This document shows positions 29,928 through 40,142 of a DNA stretch of 64,000 nucleotides, piece by piece. The DNA is from Bradysia coprophila (lineage: Eukaryota > Arthropoda > Insecta > Diptera > Sciaridae): positions 1,550,001 through 1,614,000 of the forward strand of contig NC_050735.1 in the NCBI RefSeq assembly GCF_014529535.1. Reading direction: 5' to 3'. Numbering within the stretch: position 1 is the stretch's first letter; each line of letters starts with the position of its first letter. Position numbers and translations under genes: made by a program. Under the pieces are notes generated by a model. The model made no database searches and was not told the origin of the DNA. It saw nothing but the letters and a program-made list of their open reading frames with translations.

Positions 29928-30560
29928 GATGGTTATCGACAGGTGAAACGGCGCAACGTAACTGAATATTGATTAACCGAACATTTTATTTATTAATATG
30001 ATTAAATGAAGTGCTACGCTGTACATTATACTACATACTTTCTCAAGGAGATCCGTCTGTCTGTAAGTGAAAAGGATTTCCAGTTCAAAATACGTTTTGG
30101 TATGGAGAACCGTATACAGACGGTTATAATAATAATCTGTTGTCGAAAAGGACGATATTACTTTATGATAACCGTGGGACCTTATAGACCGACCCGAAAT
30201 ACCGCTTTCCACTCGTCAAAATAAAAATTTGGAACCACGGACGTACTATATTTTACATGCTTTTGTTTTCCCTAGGGTCGAAAGTGGCTTATTACACTAC
30301 TAAGGAAAACAAGAAATTTGGTTTAGGTTTCAAAAGCATGTAATAGTATTTTACATGCCACATGCGTCGAAAACCGTACTTTTCATGTTTTAAGCACTTC
30401 TTTCGACGCCCTCAGCATGTAAAATCCATTACATAACTCGGGAGAAAAATGAAAAGTCTCGTTTTAGTGTGTTTATTGACCTCGGCTTCGTTTCGGATCA
30501 ACAAAATTCACACGAAAACTGTACTTTTCATCTTTTTATCCCTAGTCATGTAATAGTATG

Positions 30561-30684
30561 TTGTGTTACAAGTATTGTAATGTTGATTTTTTCAGCACTA
30601 GACCCAAGTTTTCCTTACGAGCGGAGCGAGTAAGGAAAATTGGGTCGTGTGCTGAAAAAATCTCATTACAATACGTGTAACACA
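30561..30684. mobile_element. Foldback element, 124 bp, almost fully palindromic
   Basis: ttgtgttacaagtattgtaat at the left pairs with attacaatacgtgtaacaca at the right. Inside, ttttttcagcactagaccca and ttttccttac pair with their complements (gtaaggaaaattgggtc, gtgctgaaaaaa). The loop is gagcggagcgag, a GC-rich near-palindrome. Confidence 0.75.
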
Positions 30685-31157
30685 TCATGCTTTGTGCCAA
30701 CCGAGAATTGAAATAGACAAGAGCACAAAGATTCATAATTTTCATTGTAAACAATCACTCTTCAAATTTGATCGATCACATTGCTTTGCATTTTCTCAAA
30801 CGAATGCTGTAACAACTCATACAAATTCCATATCAACACTGCTTCACATCAAACGGGTGCGGAAATAAGTCACTTTACAACACTAAAATGAGTGCTGAAA
30901 AGAGTCGTATTTCAATTCTCGGTAGCACAAAATACGTTACATAACTCGGGATTATCCGCTGAAACTTTGGAAGCCTTTTTTGTGGAAAACATTGTGTTTT
31001 ATGTGTCTACACAGAGTACTGAGACTGGACAGTGTACCGAACAAATTTTGGCACTGTCAAAAGATTTCTAAACATTTTTCGTACAAAACAGTAGTCTATT
31101 TGGCAGCTGTCACTCGAAGCACTTTTGCTTGAAGTGCGTTGAGACAAGCAAAGAAAA

Positions 31158-31235
31158 TACGGTACTGTCTTGCTGGGAAATATTTTGTTTCGACAGGCCG
31201 CAACAAAAAATGTCCCAGCAAGACATTAACGTACT
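31158..31235. repeat. Foldback, arms gtcttgctggga / tcccagcaagac
   Basis: A 12-bp perfect core arm is extended outward by tacggtact / agacattaacgta, with about 35 bp between arms. Likely a small MITE or its remnant. Confidence 0.55.
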
Positions 31236-31980
31236 ATTACGTGCTTCTGGTCGGTGAATGCGAAACTGCATCATTCAGTTTTGATAATTTATGAGGGGTG
31301 TCAAGCACATCACCAATATTACTATCGAATCCGTTATCTCTGTTGTTCGAATTTCTTTTTTCTCGATAAATTAAATCCAAATCTGGTACTTCATTTACTA
31401 TAAAAAGACAAAAATAGCCCGAAATGGATTATTTTTCTTGTCGTTGTCGATGACAGACGTTCAAAATATTCAGCGCGATATTTTCATTGTTACACAACCA
31501 GGTGTGGACATGGGGTGGGGAAGAATAACATTGTCTCAATAGAATTGAGACTAGTTTATGGTAATAATGGGGTCATGAGAAAAAAATTCGATTGCAATTA
31601 TCCATCAAACATTGAATATCTCACTATTTGCAAGACATTTGACCACTATTCTGACGCAGATTATTGTGACCGTCTTACGACGTTTTGCACGAATATGCAG
31701 ATCAAAGTACCATTTCTCAGCAGGACGTGGCGAACTTTAAAAACGCATACGTTTTTGACTAATGTCTTTTCATTTTCATTCCACGCCGGGTGTACACTTA
31801 ACTTCAATTCTTTAGACGGACAATATACCGACTGTTATTGCTGTTCGTCACCTAATTACTTAATTATTACTCAAGGACGGTGAAAACTGAGAAAGGTAAT
31901 ATGTAGTGGACAGAGTGGAAGTTTTAGTTATAACAGTGAATTTCTGCAGTAAGCTATTACGAATCATTTGAAAACTGAAA

Positions 31981-34900
31981 ATGGGGTGGAAGTTTTTCTA
32001 TTACTTTGCCAAAATTCATGCATTAGCTCACTTTTCATACGACAAGGAAAGGAAAAAAGTTTTTTATTCTTTCAAATCAGTCGTGTACGGCTGTGCCTGG
32101 GCTGCCGGATATTCTATAGAACTAATTCTTCTTATTTTTTCACTGAGCGTTACCGCATCCAGATTCAAGGGAAGTGAAGTGTTGCATTTTGTGAATATAA
32201 CCGAATTGTGCACCATTATTGTAAAGGCATTGTTCATGTACGTGGTCCAAATTATACAATCGAAAGATGTCGTTGTACTGATCAATGAAGCTGTTTGCAT
32301 AAATCAATTGATCAACGATGAATATCGACTGACAACGAATATGTACAGTCGACGTTTCCATAAATTGTACAACACGAAGAAATGGTGCATGTTCATGCAA
32401 TTTGTGTTATTATTTACTTCGTTCTACATCTATGTCCATTTAAAGGATCCCGAATCAAGCGAAATCATTTTTGGTTTCTTATTGGTATACGCACACTTTT
32501 CTACAGTTCTCGTGAGTGGCGTTTCCTTCTACGGAAGCTTGCTTTACGCATACAATTTCTATTATTTCCTTAATAGAAAATTGAAATTAATGTTAAAAAA
32601 AGTTCAATTTAACGCAAAGCATAAAGTTCGAATTCAAAGTTATTGCCGAGCATGCGATGAGCTTGATAAATTATCGTCTGTATACACTCGCATTAACTTA
32701 TTCATTGCAAAGATCAATAGACTAACAGTTATTCAAATCACAGGCGAACTGCTTGGAGCGTTCATAATGATAACATGTGCAGTAAGTAATAAAATACATA
32801 AAATTAAACAACTTATCTGAACATAAAATTTCAATTTGAAAATTGTACAGTCGGTGTTGGATGCAAAAAAAGGAGTATTAGCATAGCACTGTTCCTAGCA
32901 CGAATACTCATTTTTCCAACGTCAAAAATCCTTGCACATGTGTTTTCATTCACACCAAGAAATCATGACTAATGTCTTTACGAAAGAAATGCAAGACCTA
33001 TTTTGATTCCCTAAGCCTCCGAATATTTTTCTTATGTTCACGCTAGGAACAGAGATGTGGTATTAATTGATTGATTTCCACGAGCTCCCAGTTATAATAG
33101 AAATTTGCTCTGTTACCTTGTCCAGGAGTCAATTATTTAGAATGATTATGGATCAGTATGATTATGGATGTAGTTTGCAAAATCTGTTACTTCACTAAAT
33201 TTGACATTTATTATGTTCTGCTGACCTTAGCTCTACGTTTAATTTAGTGGTTATAGTATATTACTTCCGAGCACGGCAGAGTGAAATAAACCAGGCAGGA
33301 GCGGTTCATTTTCGAAATGTCAAATAAGGGACATAAATTGAAAAATTTTGTTCGCAAAAAATATAGGGCTACTAGATTATTCAGGTCCCTAGTCAAATCA
33401 GCGCTCGTGCCTGATTAACTTTACTCTGTCGTGCTTCCAAGTTGTGTATTTGATAAGTGGGGTTGTCAAATAACAACTTGGAACCTCGTAAGTACAATGC
33501 TTTACGTGATTAGGCAATGTAAATGAAAATGAAACATGCCGTAACACGTAAAGTTTGATACGGATAAAAGAAATTTCGTGGTTTGAGGTAGTCCTTGTCT
33601 TCGTTTCGGGCTATAAACGTCAAATTAGTCGAACTATTATTTCAAAAACAACTTTGTATGAAAAGCTCTCACACACGGAAAAAACTGGCGTTATAGATTG
33701 CGTAATAGTCGAAAATTAAAAATCTATAACGATTTAATCGTAATTTAATCTATTAAATTACTAATAATCGAATCGTAATCGAATCGTAATCATCGTAATG
33801 GTCGTAATAGATTTTTAATAGGCAAAATTACGTAATAATTACGAAAATTACGAAAATTACGAAATCTATAACTAGTAATACTTGACTAATTATGTAATGA
33901 TTACGAATTACGATTTGTTTGAGTAATAAAATATATTATTCGTTATACAGTGAACGACATCTCAAATGTCTCACTGTCATTTTTTTCAGAGAATGTCATT
34001 GTGAATTTGCAATGACACAATAAAATTCTCAGAAAAATTTTACAGTGAGACATTTGAGATGTCGTTCACTGTAGATTTCGTAATTATTACTAATTACGAT
34101 TTGTTTGAATCTACTTTATTTGCTACTTTCAAAGACGATCAATTTCAGACTAAAATACTACAATACTTGTTCTTTTGTTTAAAATATTACAATTAAAGCC
34201 ATTATTCATATTGCATACGATATTTTTTGTTGGGTGGAAAGGGTAATCTTTAGGTAATCGTTAGTGTTGGAGCGCTCTCAAATTTCGCACTCCGTTAAGA
34301 GGAATCACCCCTTCGCAAATTTATAGCCTACATTTATGTGCAAAAAGATACGTTTTTCGATTATATCTGTTGATAGCAACGTCGATACTGTCATTGAAAC
34401 GATCGATTTTCCACATAAAGATCAATTTTCCAGAAACCCCATAACAACGTAATTATTATTTTCATTACGATGTAATGGATTCCCGACGAAACCTGCTCAC
34501 CGACATTTTTTTTTAAATCAAAATTCCTTCCAAATAACATATAAAACTAAGCAACGTCGATACCGTCATTGAAACGATCGATTTTCCACATAACAACGTA
34601 ATTATTATTTTCATTACGATGTAATGGATTCCCGACGAAACCTGCTCACCGACATTTTTTTTATTATCAAAATTTCTTTTTTTTAGTCAAGATACCTTCC
34701 AAATAATAAATAAAACTAAACTACGTCGATAGCGCAATTGAAACGAGTAATTTTGCCAATAAAAACATATATTTTTACCATTATTACGAAATCTATAACG
34801 AATTCAATTACGAATTGATTGTAAAAACGGTTCGAAATAAGAACAATAAATATATATCCTTAATAGCAACATGCGTAGAGTCGTTGGCGGTCCGATTGTG

Positions 34901-36517
34901 AAGTTAAGCATCAAAGTCAGTACTTAGAAGGGTGACCAATTACGTTAAGTATTAAATTGTAATTATATAATAAAATGTAACAATATTAATATTAAATTTC
35001 TCTCATTCCTAATCACTTACATTGCAGCACAATTCAAATCTACTATAATTAACAAAAAATCTATAACGAAATAATGAAATATTTTTAAAATATCAATTAT
35101 AATAAAATTATATTATTCACAACTATTACATTGTAATGTATTACGTAATCGATTACGCATGTAATAAAAATGATTACGTTTTAATAAATTATAAATAAAA
35201 TCAATTACATTTTAATATTACGTAATCGATTATGACGTAACATTATGAAATCTATAAATGTAATCATTACGCGTTATAGATCGTTTTTTCATTACGATCG
35301 TTATAGATATCTATAAAAAATCTATAACGCGTTATAGAAATCTATAACGAAACTATTACGCGTTATTGATTTTCCCCGAAAATCAATAACATATCCATTA
35401 CTAAATTACGAAATTAAATACATCGTTATAGATCGATTTTTCATTAAATCGTAATTGATTTTCTCCATAAAAATCTATAACGCCAGTTCTTTCCGTGCAG
35501 CACTGCTATGGAATTATATTTTCCACGTTCCATCGTTGTGATGCGATTTCGATCCAATTTATCAAACATGTGATAATATGATTGGTAACGTCATATTATC
35601 ACATGTTTGACGTCTCCTCAAATTTTTGAATAAAATTCCTTACTTGCCAATGGGAAGCATGATGGAAATTGCTCGCGTACGCTTCGGAGCTTTGGATTGG
35701 TAAATTTCACACCAGTACTATTTCCATTATTAATCCCATTGATGATATGCTAATACTCCAGTCATATTCGTATGGTAAGGCTTATGAAACGAAATATTTC
35801 GTCAGGGATTACTACAGATTAAGTAAAAAAGTTGATGATTACATTACATTGATAACTTTAATGGAAAATTTTTGTTGGTGCGTTTCAGCTATTTTACTTG
35901 TTTTACGCTCTTCTACAATCCAAGGATTCACTTATATGGGGGGAACATGCCAAACGGGAATCGACAATCTACGAAACTTTAAATAGTACAATCTACTCTC
36001 TAGTGTTTCTTTCCGAAATGTATCTTATTGCAACAATATCAGGTACGGTGACTGATGAAGCGGACAACCTATCAAAATACATACATCAGCAGAGCCTGTA
36101 CATCTATGCCGACAAACGTTTCACGCAATGTGTGAGTGAAACATGTGTTATTTTGTGTTAAATAATTTTAACAAGAAATTAAATGTTAGAAAATAGGTGC
36201 AGCAGCTGTCGGTGCAGGCACTTTTGGAAAAACCAAAAATCTCGTCCTTAGGAATGTTTTCAATCGACAGGCCGTTGATTGTTGGAGTAAGTTCCAGGGA
36301 TCATCCACAAATCCCGCACAAATCCCGAAGAGATGTTTCTTTTTTGAGCGTCGAAAAGAGAATGAAAGGATTTATGAATGATCCCACTAGTTTGAATTAA
36401 TGATTAATTGTGTTACTAATATAGACATTACATTTTTAGATTGGGTCCACAATACTCACGTATTTTTCAATACTCATCCAATTTCAATTAGACCGTAGCA
36501 ATAAACGGTCCAATTGA
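31981..36517 (+). CDS. Gustatory receptor (insect 7tm_7 family), gene 2, four exons, 403 aa
   Basis: Seven-transmembrane insect Gr family receptor, divergent partner of gene 1. Exons: 31981-32781, 35889-36131, 36197-36286, 36440-36517, all phase 0. The first exon (267 aa, MGWKFFYYFAKIHALAHFSY...) has several hydrophobic spans. The second adds LFYLFYALLQSKDSL ... SLVFLSEMYLIATISGTV ... DNLSKYIHQQSLYIYADKRF. The third adds VQQLSVQALLEKPKISSLGM ... RPLIVG. The last gives IGSTILTYFSILIQFQ and a short basic tail, with the hallmark TYxxxLIQF. Total length and motif position are typical for Gr. Donors are GTAAGT, GTGAGT and GTAAGT. The third exon could start at 36197, 36203 or 36206; all keep frame. 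Intron 1 (3.1 kb) has been invaded by a 1.8-kb TIR element and smaller ones without harming the exons. Ligand unknown. Confidence 0.87.
33272..33433. mobile_element. hAT-like MITE, CACGGCAGAG family, copy 1
   Basis: Ends cacggcagagtgaaataaac and its complement (tttactctgtcgtg), with sub-terminal ccaggcaggagcg / cgctcgtgcctg. The flanks cttccgag (33264-33271) and cttccaag (33434-33441) look like an 8-bp target duplication with one change. The body matches copy 2 at 36.69-36.88 kb (caaataaggga, ggctactaga, ttcaggtccctagtcaaatc). Confidence 0.8.
33948..34071. mobile_element. Tc1/mariner-like MITE, 124 bp, perfect ~30-bp TIRs, TA target
   Basis: The end cagtgaacgacatctcaaat (continuing gtctcactgt) is exactly mirrored at the other end. 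The element is flanked by TA on both sides (33946-33947 and 34072-34073), the usual Tc1/mariner target duplication. It is nested inside the 33674-35497 element. Confidence 0.85.
34376..34670. repeat. Tandem internal duplication, ~140-bp and ~120-bp units
   Basis: The block gcaacgtcgatactgtcatt ... acctgctcaccgacattttt at 34376-34515 recurs at 34551-34670 nearly unchanged but without a short internal segment (aagatcaattttccagaaac). A third, partial copy begins near 34721 (ctacgtcgatagcgcaattg). Confidence 0.9.
34889..34938 (+). pseudogene. 5S rRNA-derived fragment
   Basis: The segment ggtccgattgtgaagttaag, then catcaaagtcagtacttaga and agggtgacca follows eukaryotic 5S rRNA from the GTCCGATC region through GAAGTTAAGC and the GTTAGTACTTGGATGGGTGACC internal-control region. 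The 5' third and 3' third of 5S are missing, so it is not a functional gene. It could be a decayed 5S pseudogene or the head of a 5S-derived SINE caught within the TIR element. Confidence 0.65.
35563..35609. repeat. Perfect 19-bp foldback
   Basis: caaacatgtgataatatga and tcatattatcacatgtttg are exact complements with 9 bp between. Lies between the TIR element and the second exon of Gr gene 2. Confidence 0.7.
35669..35887 (+). pseudogene. Possible relic of a duplicated Gr exon
   Basis: An open frame ending at the acceptor of Gr gene 2 exon 2 encodes VRDYYRLSKKVDDYITLITL and MENFCW, reminiscent of the segment that precedes the last membrane spans in the first exon of Gr genes (compare SYCRACDELDKLSSVYTRIN in gene 2). 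It is in a different frame from exon 2 and has no donor, so it is not part of the gene. The resemblance is weak and may be chance. Confidence 0.25.
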
Positions 36518-36686
36518 GTTCAAGTTTGCTTGTTTCAAATTAGATTAAAAAATTTTTTCTTCTAGGCTCGGGCCAGCCCACACTTAAGTAAAAATGAGTC
36601 TAAATTTTTTATGTTCACATCCAAACAGGTGTAGATGACTCGGCCTGAATATTAAAAGTTCTAGTAACGAAATCTGAGGTTTCAAC

Positions 36687-36883
36687 CACTGCAGAGTAAA
36701 ACAAACCAGGCAGGAGTGGTTGATTTTTGAAATGTCAAATAAGGGACCTTATACACTGTATGAAAATGAACTCAAATGAACATTACTTGAATTAATTTTA
36801 TTCGCAAAAACATTAAGGCTACTAGATAATTCAGGTCCCTAGTCAAATCAAGCGCTCCTGCCTGGTTTTCTTTACTCTGCTGT
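36687..36883. mobile_element. hAT-like MITE, CACGGCAGAG family, copy 2
   Basis: Same ends as copy 1 (cactgcagagtaaaacaaac and tttactctgctgt) with ccaggcaggag / ctcctgcctgg inside. Flanked by gtttcaac on both sides (36679-36686 and 36884-36891), a perfect 8-bp target duplication. About 35 bp longer than copy 1 through an internal insertion (around 36752-36790). Just downstream of Gr gene 2. Confidence 0.85.
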
Positions 36884-37414
36884 GTTTCAACTCATTCATC
36901 TTACGATTGCGTAAAATCAAATTTGGAAAATTTTCGAGTAGCCGTACCTTACCCTACACTGAAAATTCACGTTTTTCGACTTTTGGTTGTTTAGTATTTA
37001 CAGTAAATGAAGTGAGATCTTCTAAATCGACGGAGAAGAAACTTTGTTGCCTCTGCTGTCTTGATCAACTCAAAAGTGTCTTAACCGGATTTTTCAGAGC
37101 CTCCCTGACCTTATTGTTTCTATCAAGAAAATTTCCCAGCTTTGAATAAAAAGTTGTCAAAGTGTTTCCCGTACAAAGATGGTATATACTTATCTTGAAG
37201 CTCATTATACTCGTAGGTGCAAATACTGAGGTTATTGCAAAGAGGACAGTCTCTAAGGATGTGCACACTAGTTGTAGGTTCCAGACCGCTAGATGGATGG
37301 TTTATGGTGATTCGAACAGATTATAGTTCCAAGGTTATTTCATCTGTCAAAATGTCATCCATAGAGACCAAAAAATTATTTTTTACCAAATGTTAGCAAA
37401 AGTGTTGAGGCTCT

Positions 37415-37950
37415 GTGGATGCTCTCGTTCGTTTCCGGCTTGTCAAACATCGTTTGACAGTACGATGGAACAAAGCTATGAGACTGGTCACCGGGACAGT
37501 AAAATCAACGCCACTAGATTGGTTACCGGCCCTAAGCAACATCGCACCTCCAGCTGTTAGACGACAGACAAATTGCTGTCGTTATACCGGAAAATAATAG
37601 AAATGGAAGAGCGGAGCGAAGACATTGCTCTACCCAGAATCGAACGCAAAACCAGCTATCTCAACAGCTTTTTCACTGAATGCAGCTGAATTCAATCCGA
37701 AGGAAGTGTGGAAAGAATCTTGGGAAAGAAGCGGTATCGGCACCGAACTGTTCAACTTCGGCACACACACATCCAAATCTAAAGAATTCCACCTGCCTCG
37801 CAAAATATGGTGCAACCTAAACAGATTGCGAACTGGGCACGGACGTTGCAATGACATGCTTTTCAAATGGAATTGCCAATGCGGAAGCGGACGACAAACT
37901 ATGGTGCACATACTGCACGACTGCCCAATTCTCAAATATAAATTAAGATT
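37415..37950 (+). mobile_element. Broken non-LTR retrotransposon (LINE) fragment, 3' end of ORF2
   Basis: The frame reads NKAMRLVTGTVKSTPLDWLP then ALSNIAPPAVRRQ, the stretch that follows the reverse transcriptase core in many insect LINEs. After two in-frame stops near 37597 it resumes with LPRKIWCNLNRLRTGHGRCN and a C-terminal zinc-knuckle-like CQCGSGRQTMVHILHDCP. The catalytic reverse transcriptase and endonuclease are missing, so it is a dead 5'-truncated copy. The 3' side is cut by a MITE. Confidence 0.8.
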
Positions 37951-37986
37951 GGCTCACCTAGTTTGTGTATATTACGTAGGTGGAAG

Positions 37987-38176
37987 CACGGGGTTTCAGG
38001 GGGTTTCGAACATTTAGTTTTTTCATGTTGTGTCAAGATGTGACATATTTGCAAGGTATTGGCCTTTTTCACAAAGTATAATCAGCGTAACCTTCGTAAA
38101 AAGAATCTTGAATCTGACAAGAGCACGTGTACCAACATGTAAAAAACAAATGTTCAAAACCCCCTGCTGAACCGTG
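37987..38176. mobile_element. MITE inserted at the end of the LINE fragment
   Basis: The left end cacggggtttcagggggttt (then cgaacattt) pairs with the right end aaatgttcaaaaccccctgc (then tgaaccgtg). About 190 bp, no target duplication recognised, non-coding. Confidence 0.7.
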
Positions 38177-38701
38177 GCGATCCTCTTGTCAAACGGACAG
38201 TACATAAACAAATTCCATCATTTATCACGGCGAAACCGGAACCATTTCCTCATTGGCTACAAGTGCTGGCTCGGTTCGTTGGACCTGTAAAACGAACAGA
38301 CTGTGATTTGAACTACAATTGATAAACCGAACTGGTGTGCACAGTTCGGTTTAGCGATTGTACTAATATATTTCCTCTCATTTATTTTGTCTGTGATTTT
38401 GTAATCTATAATTTATAATTTATTGACTTCACTTGTAACCATGTAACCATGAGCTCATACAATACGATAAACAAATAAAAATACGAGCTCATTACTACAG
38501 AATTTCAACACAAATATTCAGAAGAATTTGGCGTTGATAGTTTTCCTACCACATTTTTAAATTCTTTCTACTACATTCGCACCTACTACGCTTTTAAATG
38601 TGAGAACGGTGAGAACATACGAAATTTCCATATGTCATGTGTTCAAACGTCATGTCAATTTGTCTTTCTGTTTTGGTTGTTGTTATTATAGTTTCTCAAA
38701 A

Positions 38702-39832
38702 ATGGAACAAATCTATGTCCCGCGCTACAAAAGCACAGTTCAAATCGAAACACATTTCAATTCATACAAAGCGAATCTTGGATGTGCGCTAAACATTCCA
38801 GTAACCACTTCACACATCAAATCACTGATGAATTACCAAGGTATGGACGAAGAGTTTGCGTCATTGGAGGATTCAATATCATTGCAACAATTGGCCCATA
38901 TTGACGATTTGAATCCGATGCCATTCGACCCAAGCGAATCATCAACTCGAAGGCATTCAGTCACAAGAGTACCGAAAAAAGCGCTCCATCTGAAGACGGT
39001 ATCTGCACTAATTGAAGTGCAAGGTAAATATAATGAAAGCCACAGGAACCGTTACGTCTCCTACAATAAATACAAACACATCAACACGAGTCACGAAAAC
39101 GATGAAGGCGAAATCAATTTGAACGTAAATGACGAAGTTGTTCTGGCCGTTCGATTCTACGAACCGTTCACCTACCGACCGAATGCAAATTGTGATTTAA
39201 AGCCAAAATTGAGTCAATCGTTCCTTGTGCTGGGTTCGCAGACCCTGGCGGAATTGAGAGATAGATTGCACTGTGATAGCAAATTTGCACCTCTATACGA
39301 TATTAGTGAGAATCCCGACAAACCGGATGAATCGGAAGCATCGTTCGACCATGGTTTCTTTTTCATCGGTGACACATTTTACAACGACACACGGCAACCA
39401 ACTATCGACTACTCGGAAGTTATTCGAAATTGGGCCAAAAATCATGAAAACATTGCCGAACTGAAAACCAACTCAATGGAAGACACTAAGTTCGAAGAAC
39501 TGACCGTTCGTTTGGGCTATCCGTATTTGTATCAACACTACGGCAATTGTGAACACCTGTTCACAATCTCCGACATCAGATTGATAAGTGCCACTGATTC
39601 ACTGGTGCGGGAACGTTATCCAATGCTGAAAATTGTATCGGGCACGAAGAGCATCATTTGCATGATTTGTGGCGTGAATGAAGCGAATGTTGTTGTTAAG
39701 GACTCATCGGCGCATATTAACGATCCATCACATTTGTGTACGGGCTGCTTCAAATCGTATCATTACGTTGATGGCAAGAAAGTTGGTAGCTTCAAAGCTT
39801 ATCGATACTATGGCAACGTCATGACTGAATGA
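38702..39832 (+). CDS. Snapc3: snRNA-activating protein complex subunit 3 (SNAPC3), single exon, 376 aa
   Basis: DNA-binding subunit of the snRNA-activating complex (SNAP50 in human, Pbp49 in Drosophila), which recognises the proximal sequence element of snRNA genes in the nucleus for RNA polymerase II and III. The N-terminus is divergent. The C-terminal half is highly characteristic: HGFFFIGDTFYNDTRQPTID, YSEVIRNWAK, LGYPYLYQHYGNCEHLFTIS and DIRLI. A zinc-binding tail follows, with cysteines in CMICG and HLCTGCFKSYHY, ending GSFKAYRYYGNVM. The frame opens 102 bp earlier, but ATG 38702 is preferred: it has a good context (caaaaATGG), begins MEQIYVPRYKS as expected, and a polypyrimidine-AG (ttattatag) just upstream could be a 5' UTR acceptor. 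A possible ATTAAA signal lies at 39862-39867. No stops or shifts; it appears intact and intronless. Confidence 0.92.
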   Translation: MEQIYVPRYKSTVQIETHFNSYKANLGCALNIPVTTSHIKSLMNYQGMDEEFASLEDSISLQQLAHIDDLNPMPFDPSESSTRRHSVTRVPKKALHLKTVSALIEVQGKYNESHRNRYVSYNKYKHINTSHENDEGEINLNVNDEVVLAVRFYEPFTYRPNANCDLKPKLSQSFLVLGSQTLAELRDRLHCDSKFAPLYDISENPDKPDESEASFDHGFFFIGDTFYNDTRQPTIDYSEVIRNWAKNHENIAELKTNSMEDTKFEELTVRLGYPYLYQHYGNCEHLFTISDIRLISATDSLVRERYPMLKIVSGTKSIICMICGVNEANVVVKDSSAHINDPSHLCTGCFKSYHYVDGKKVGSFKAYRYYGNVMTE

Positions 39833-40134
39833 ACAAAAATGTAAAACATTTTCGAAAATAGATTAAATGCATTTGATTGTTGAACTGTCTTACCAGTCTT
39901 TTTCATTTTTTTACTAAAACCGGTAGGTCGCAGAGGTTCAATTACTCTTTACATATTGGATTATAATCTTGAAGTTCTATCTCAATGGAAAACGTTATTC
40001 AATTCAAACATTGTTTAAGAGTTACTTTGTGCAATCTTTGACCAATTGAAATCCAGGTCTCCGAATACAGCTTTTTTGGTATTCCTTTTGGTATAACCTT
40101 TCGATTGACACCTCATACGATATGATCCGACCGC
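39833..40134. other. SNAPC3 3' flank up to the hAT element
   Basis: Contains the likely 3' UTR with ATTAAA at 39862-39867. Nothing else recognised before the 8-bp target duplication at 40135. Confidence 0.5.
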
Positions 40135-40142
40135 GATAAGGG

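Larger units (their letters stand above)
29928..31980. other. Divergent intergenic region between the two Gr genes
   Basis: About 2 kb separate the start codons of the two receptors, so it should hold both promoters, but no TATA box or factor site can be assigned with confidence. It contains two foldbacks (30561-30684, 31158-31235) and a dispersed repeat at 30.24-30.50 kb. An open frame of 122 codons at 31515-31883 has no recognisable similarity and is not called a gene. Confidence 0.55.
33674..35497. mobile_element. 1.8-kb terminal-inverted-repeat element in Gr gene 2 intron 1 (superfamily unassigned)
   Basis: Terminal repeats cacggaaaaaactggcgtta (continuing tagat) and atctataacgccagttcttt (continuing ccgtg) match at all but one position over about 25 bp. 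The inside is very AT-rich and dominated by attacg / cgtaat and ctataacg words on both strands. It carries a nested MITE, a 140-bp internal duplication and a 5S rRNA-like segment. No transposase frame. Target duplication is unclear (perhaps CA), so the superfamily is left open. Confidence 0.8.

Noticed and set aside
31515..31883. 122-codon open frame upstream of Gr gene 2
   Set aside because: No signal, domain or family resemblance; could not be joined to the receptor by splice sites.
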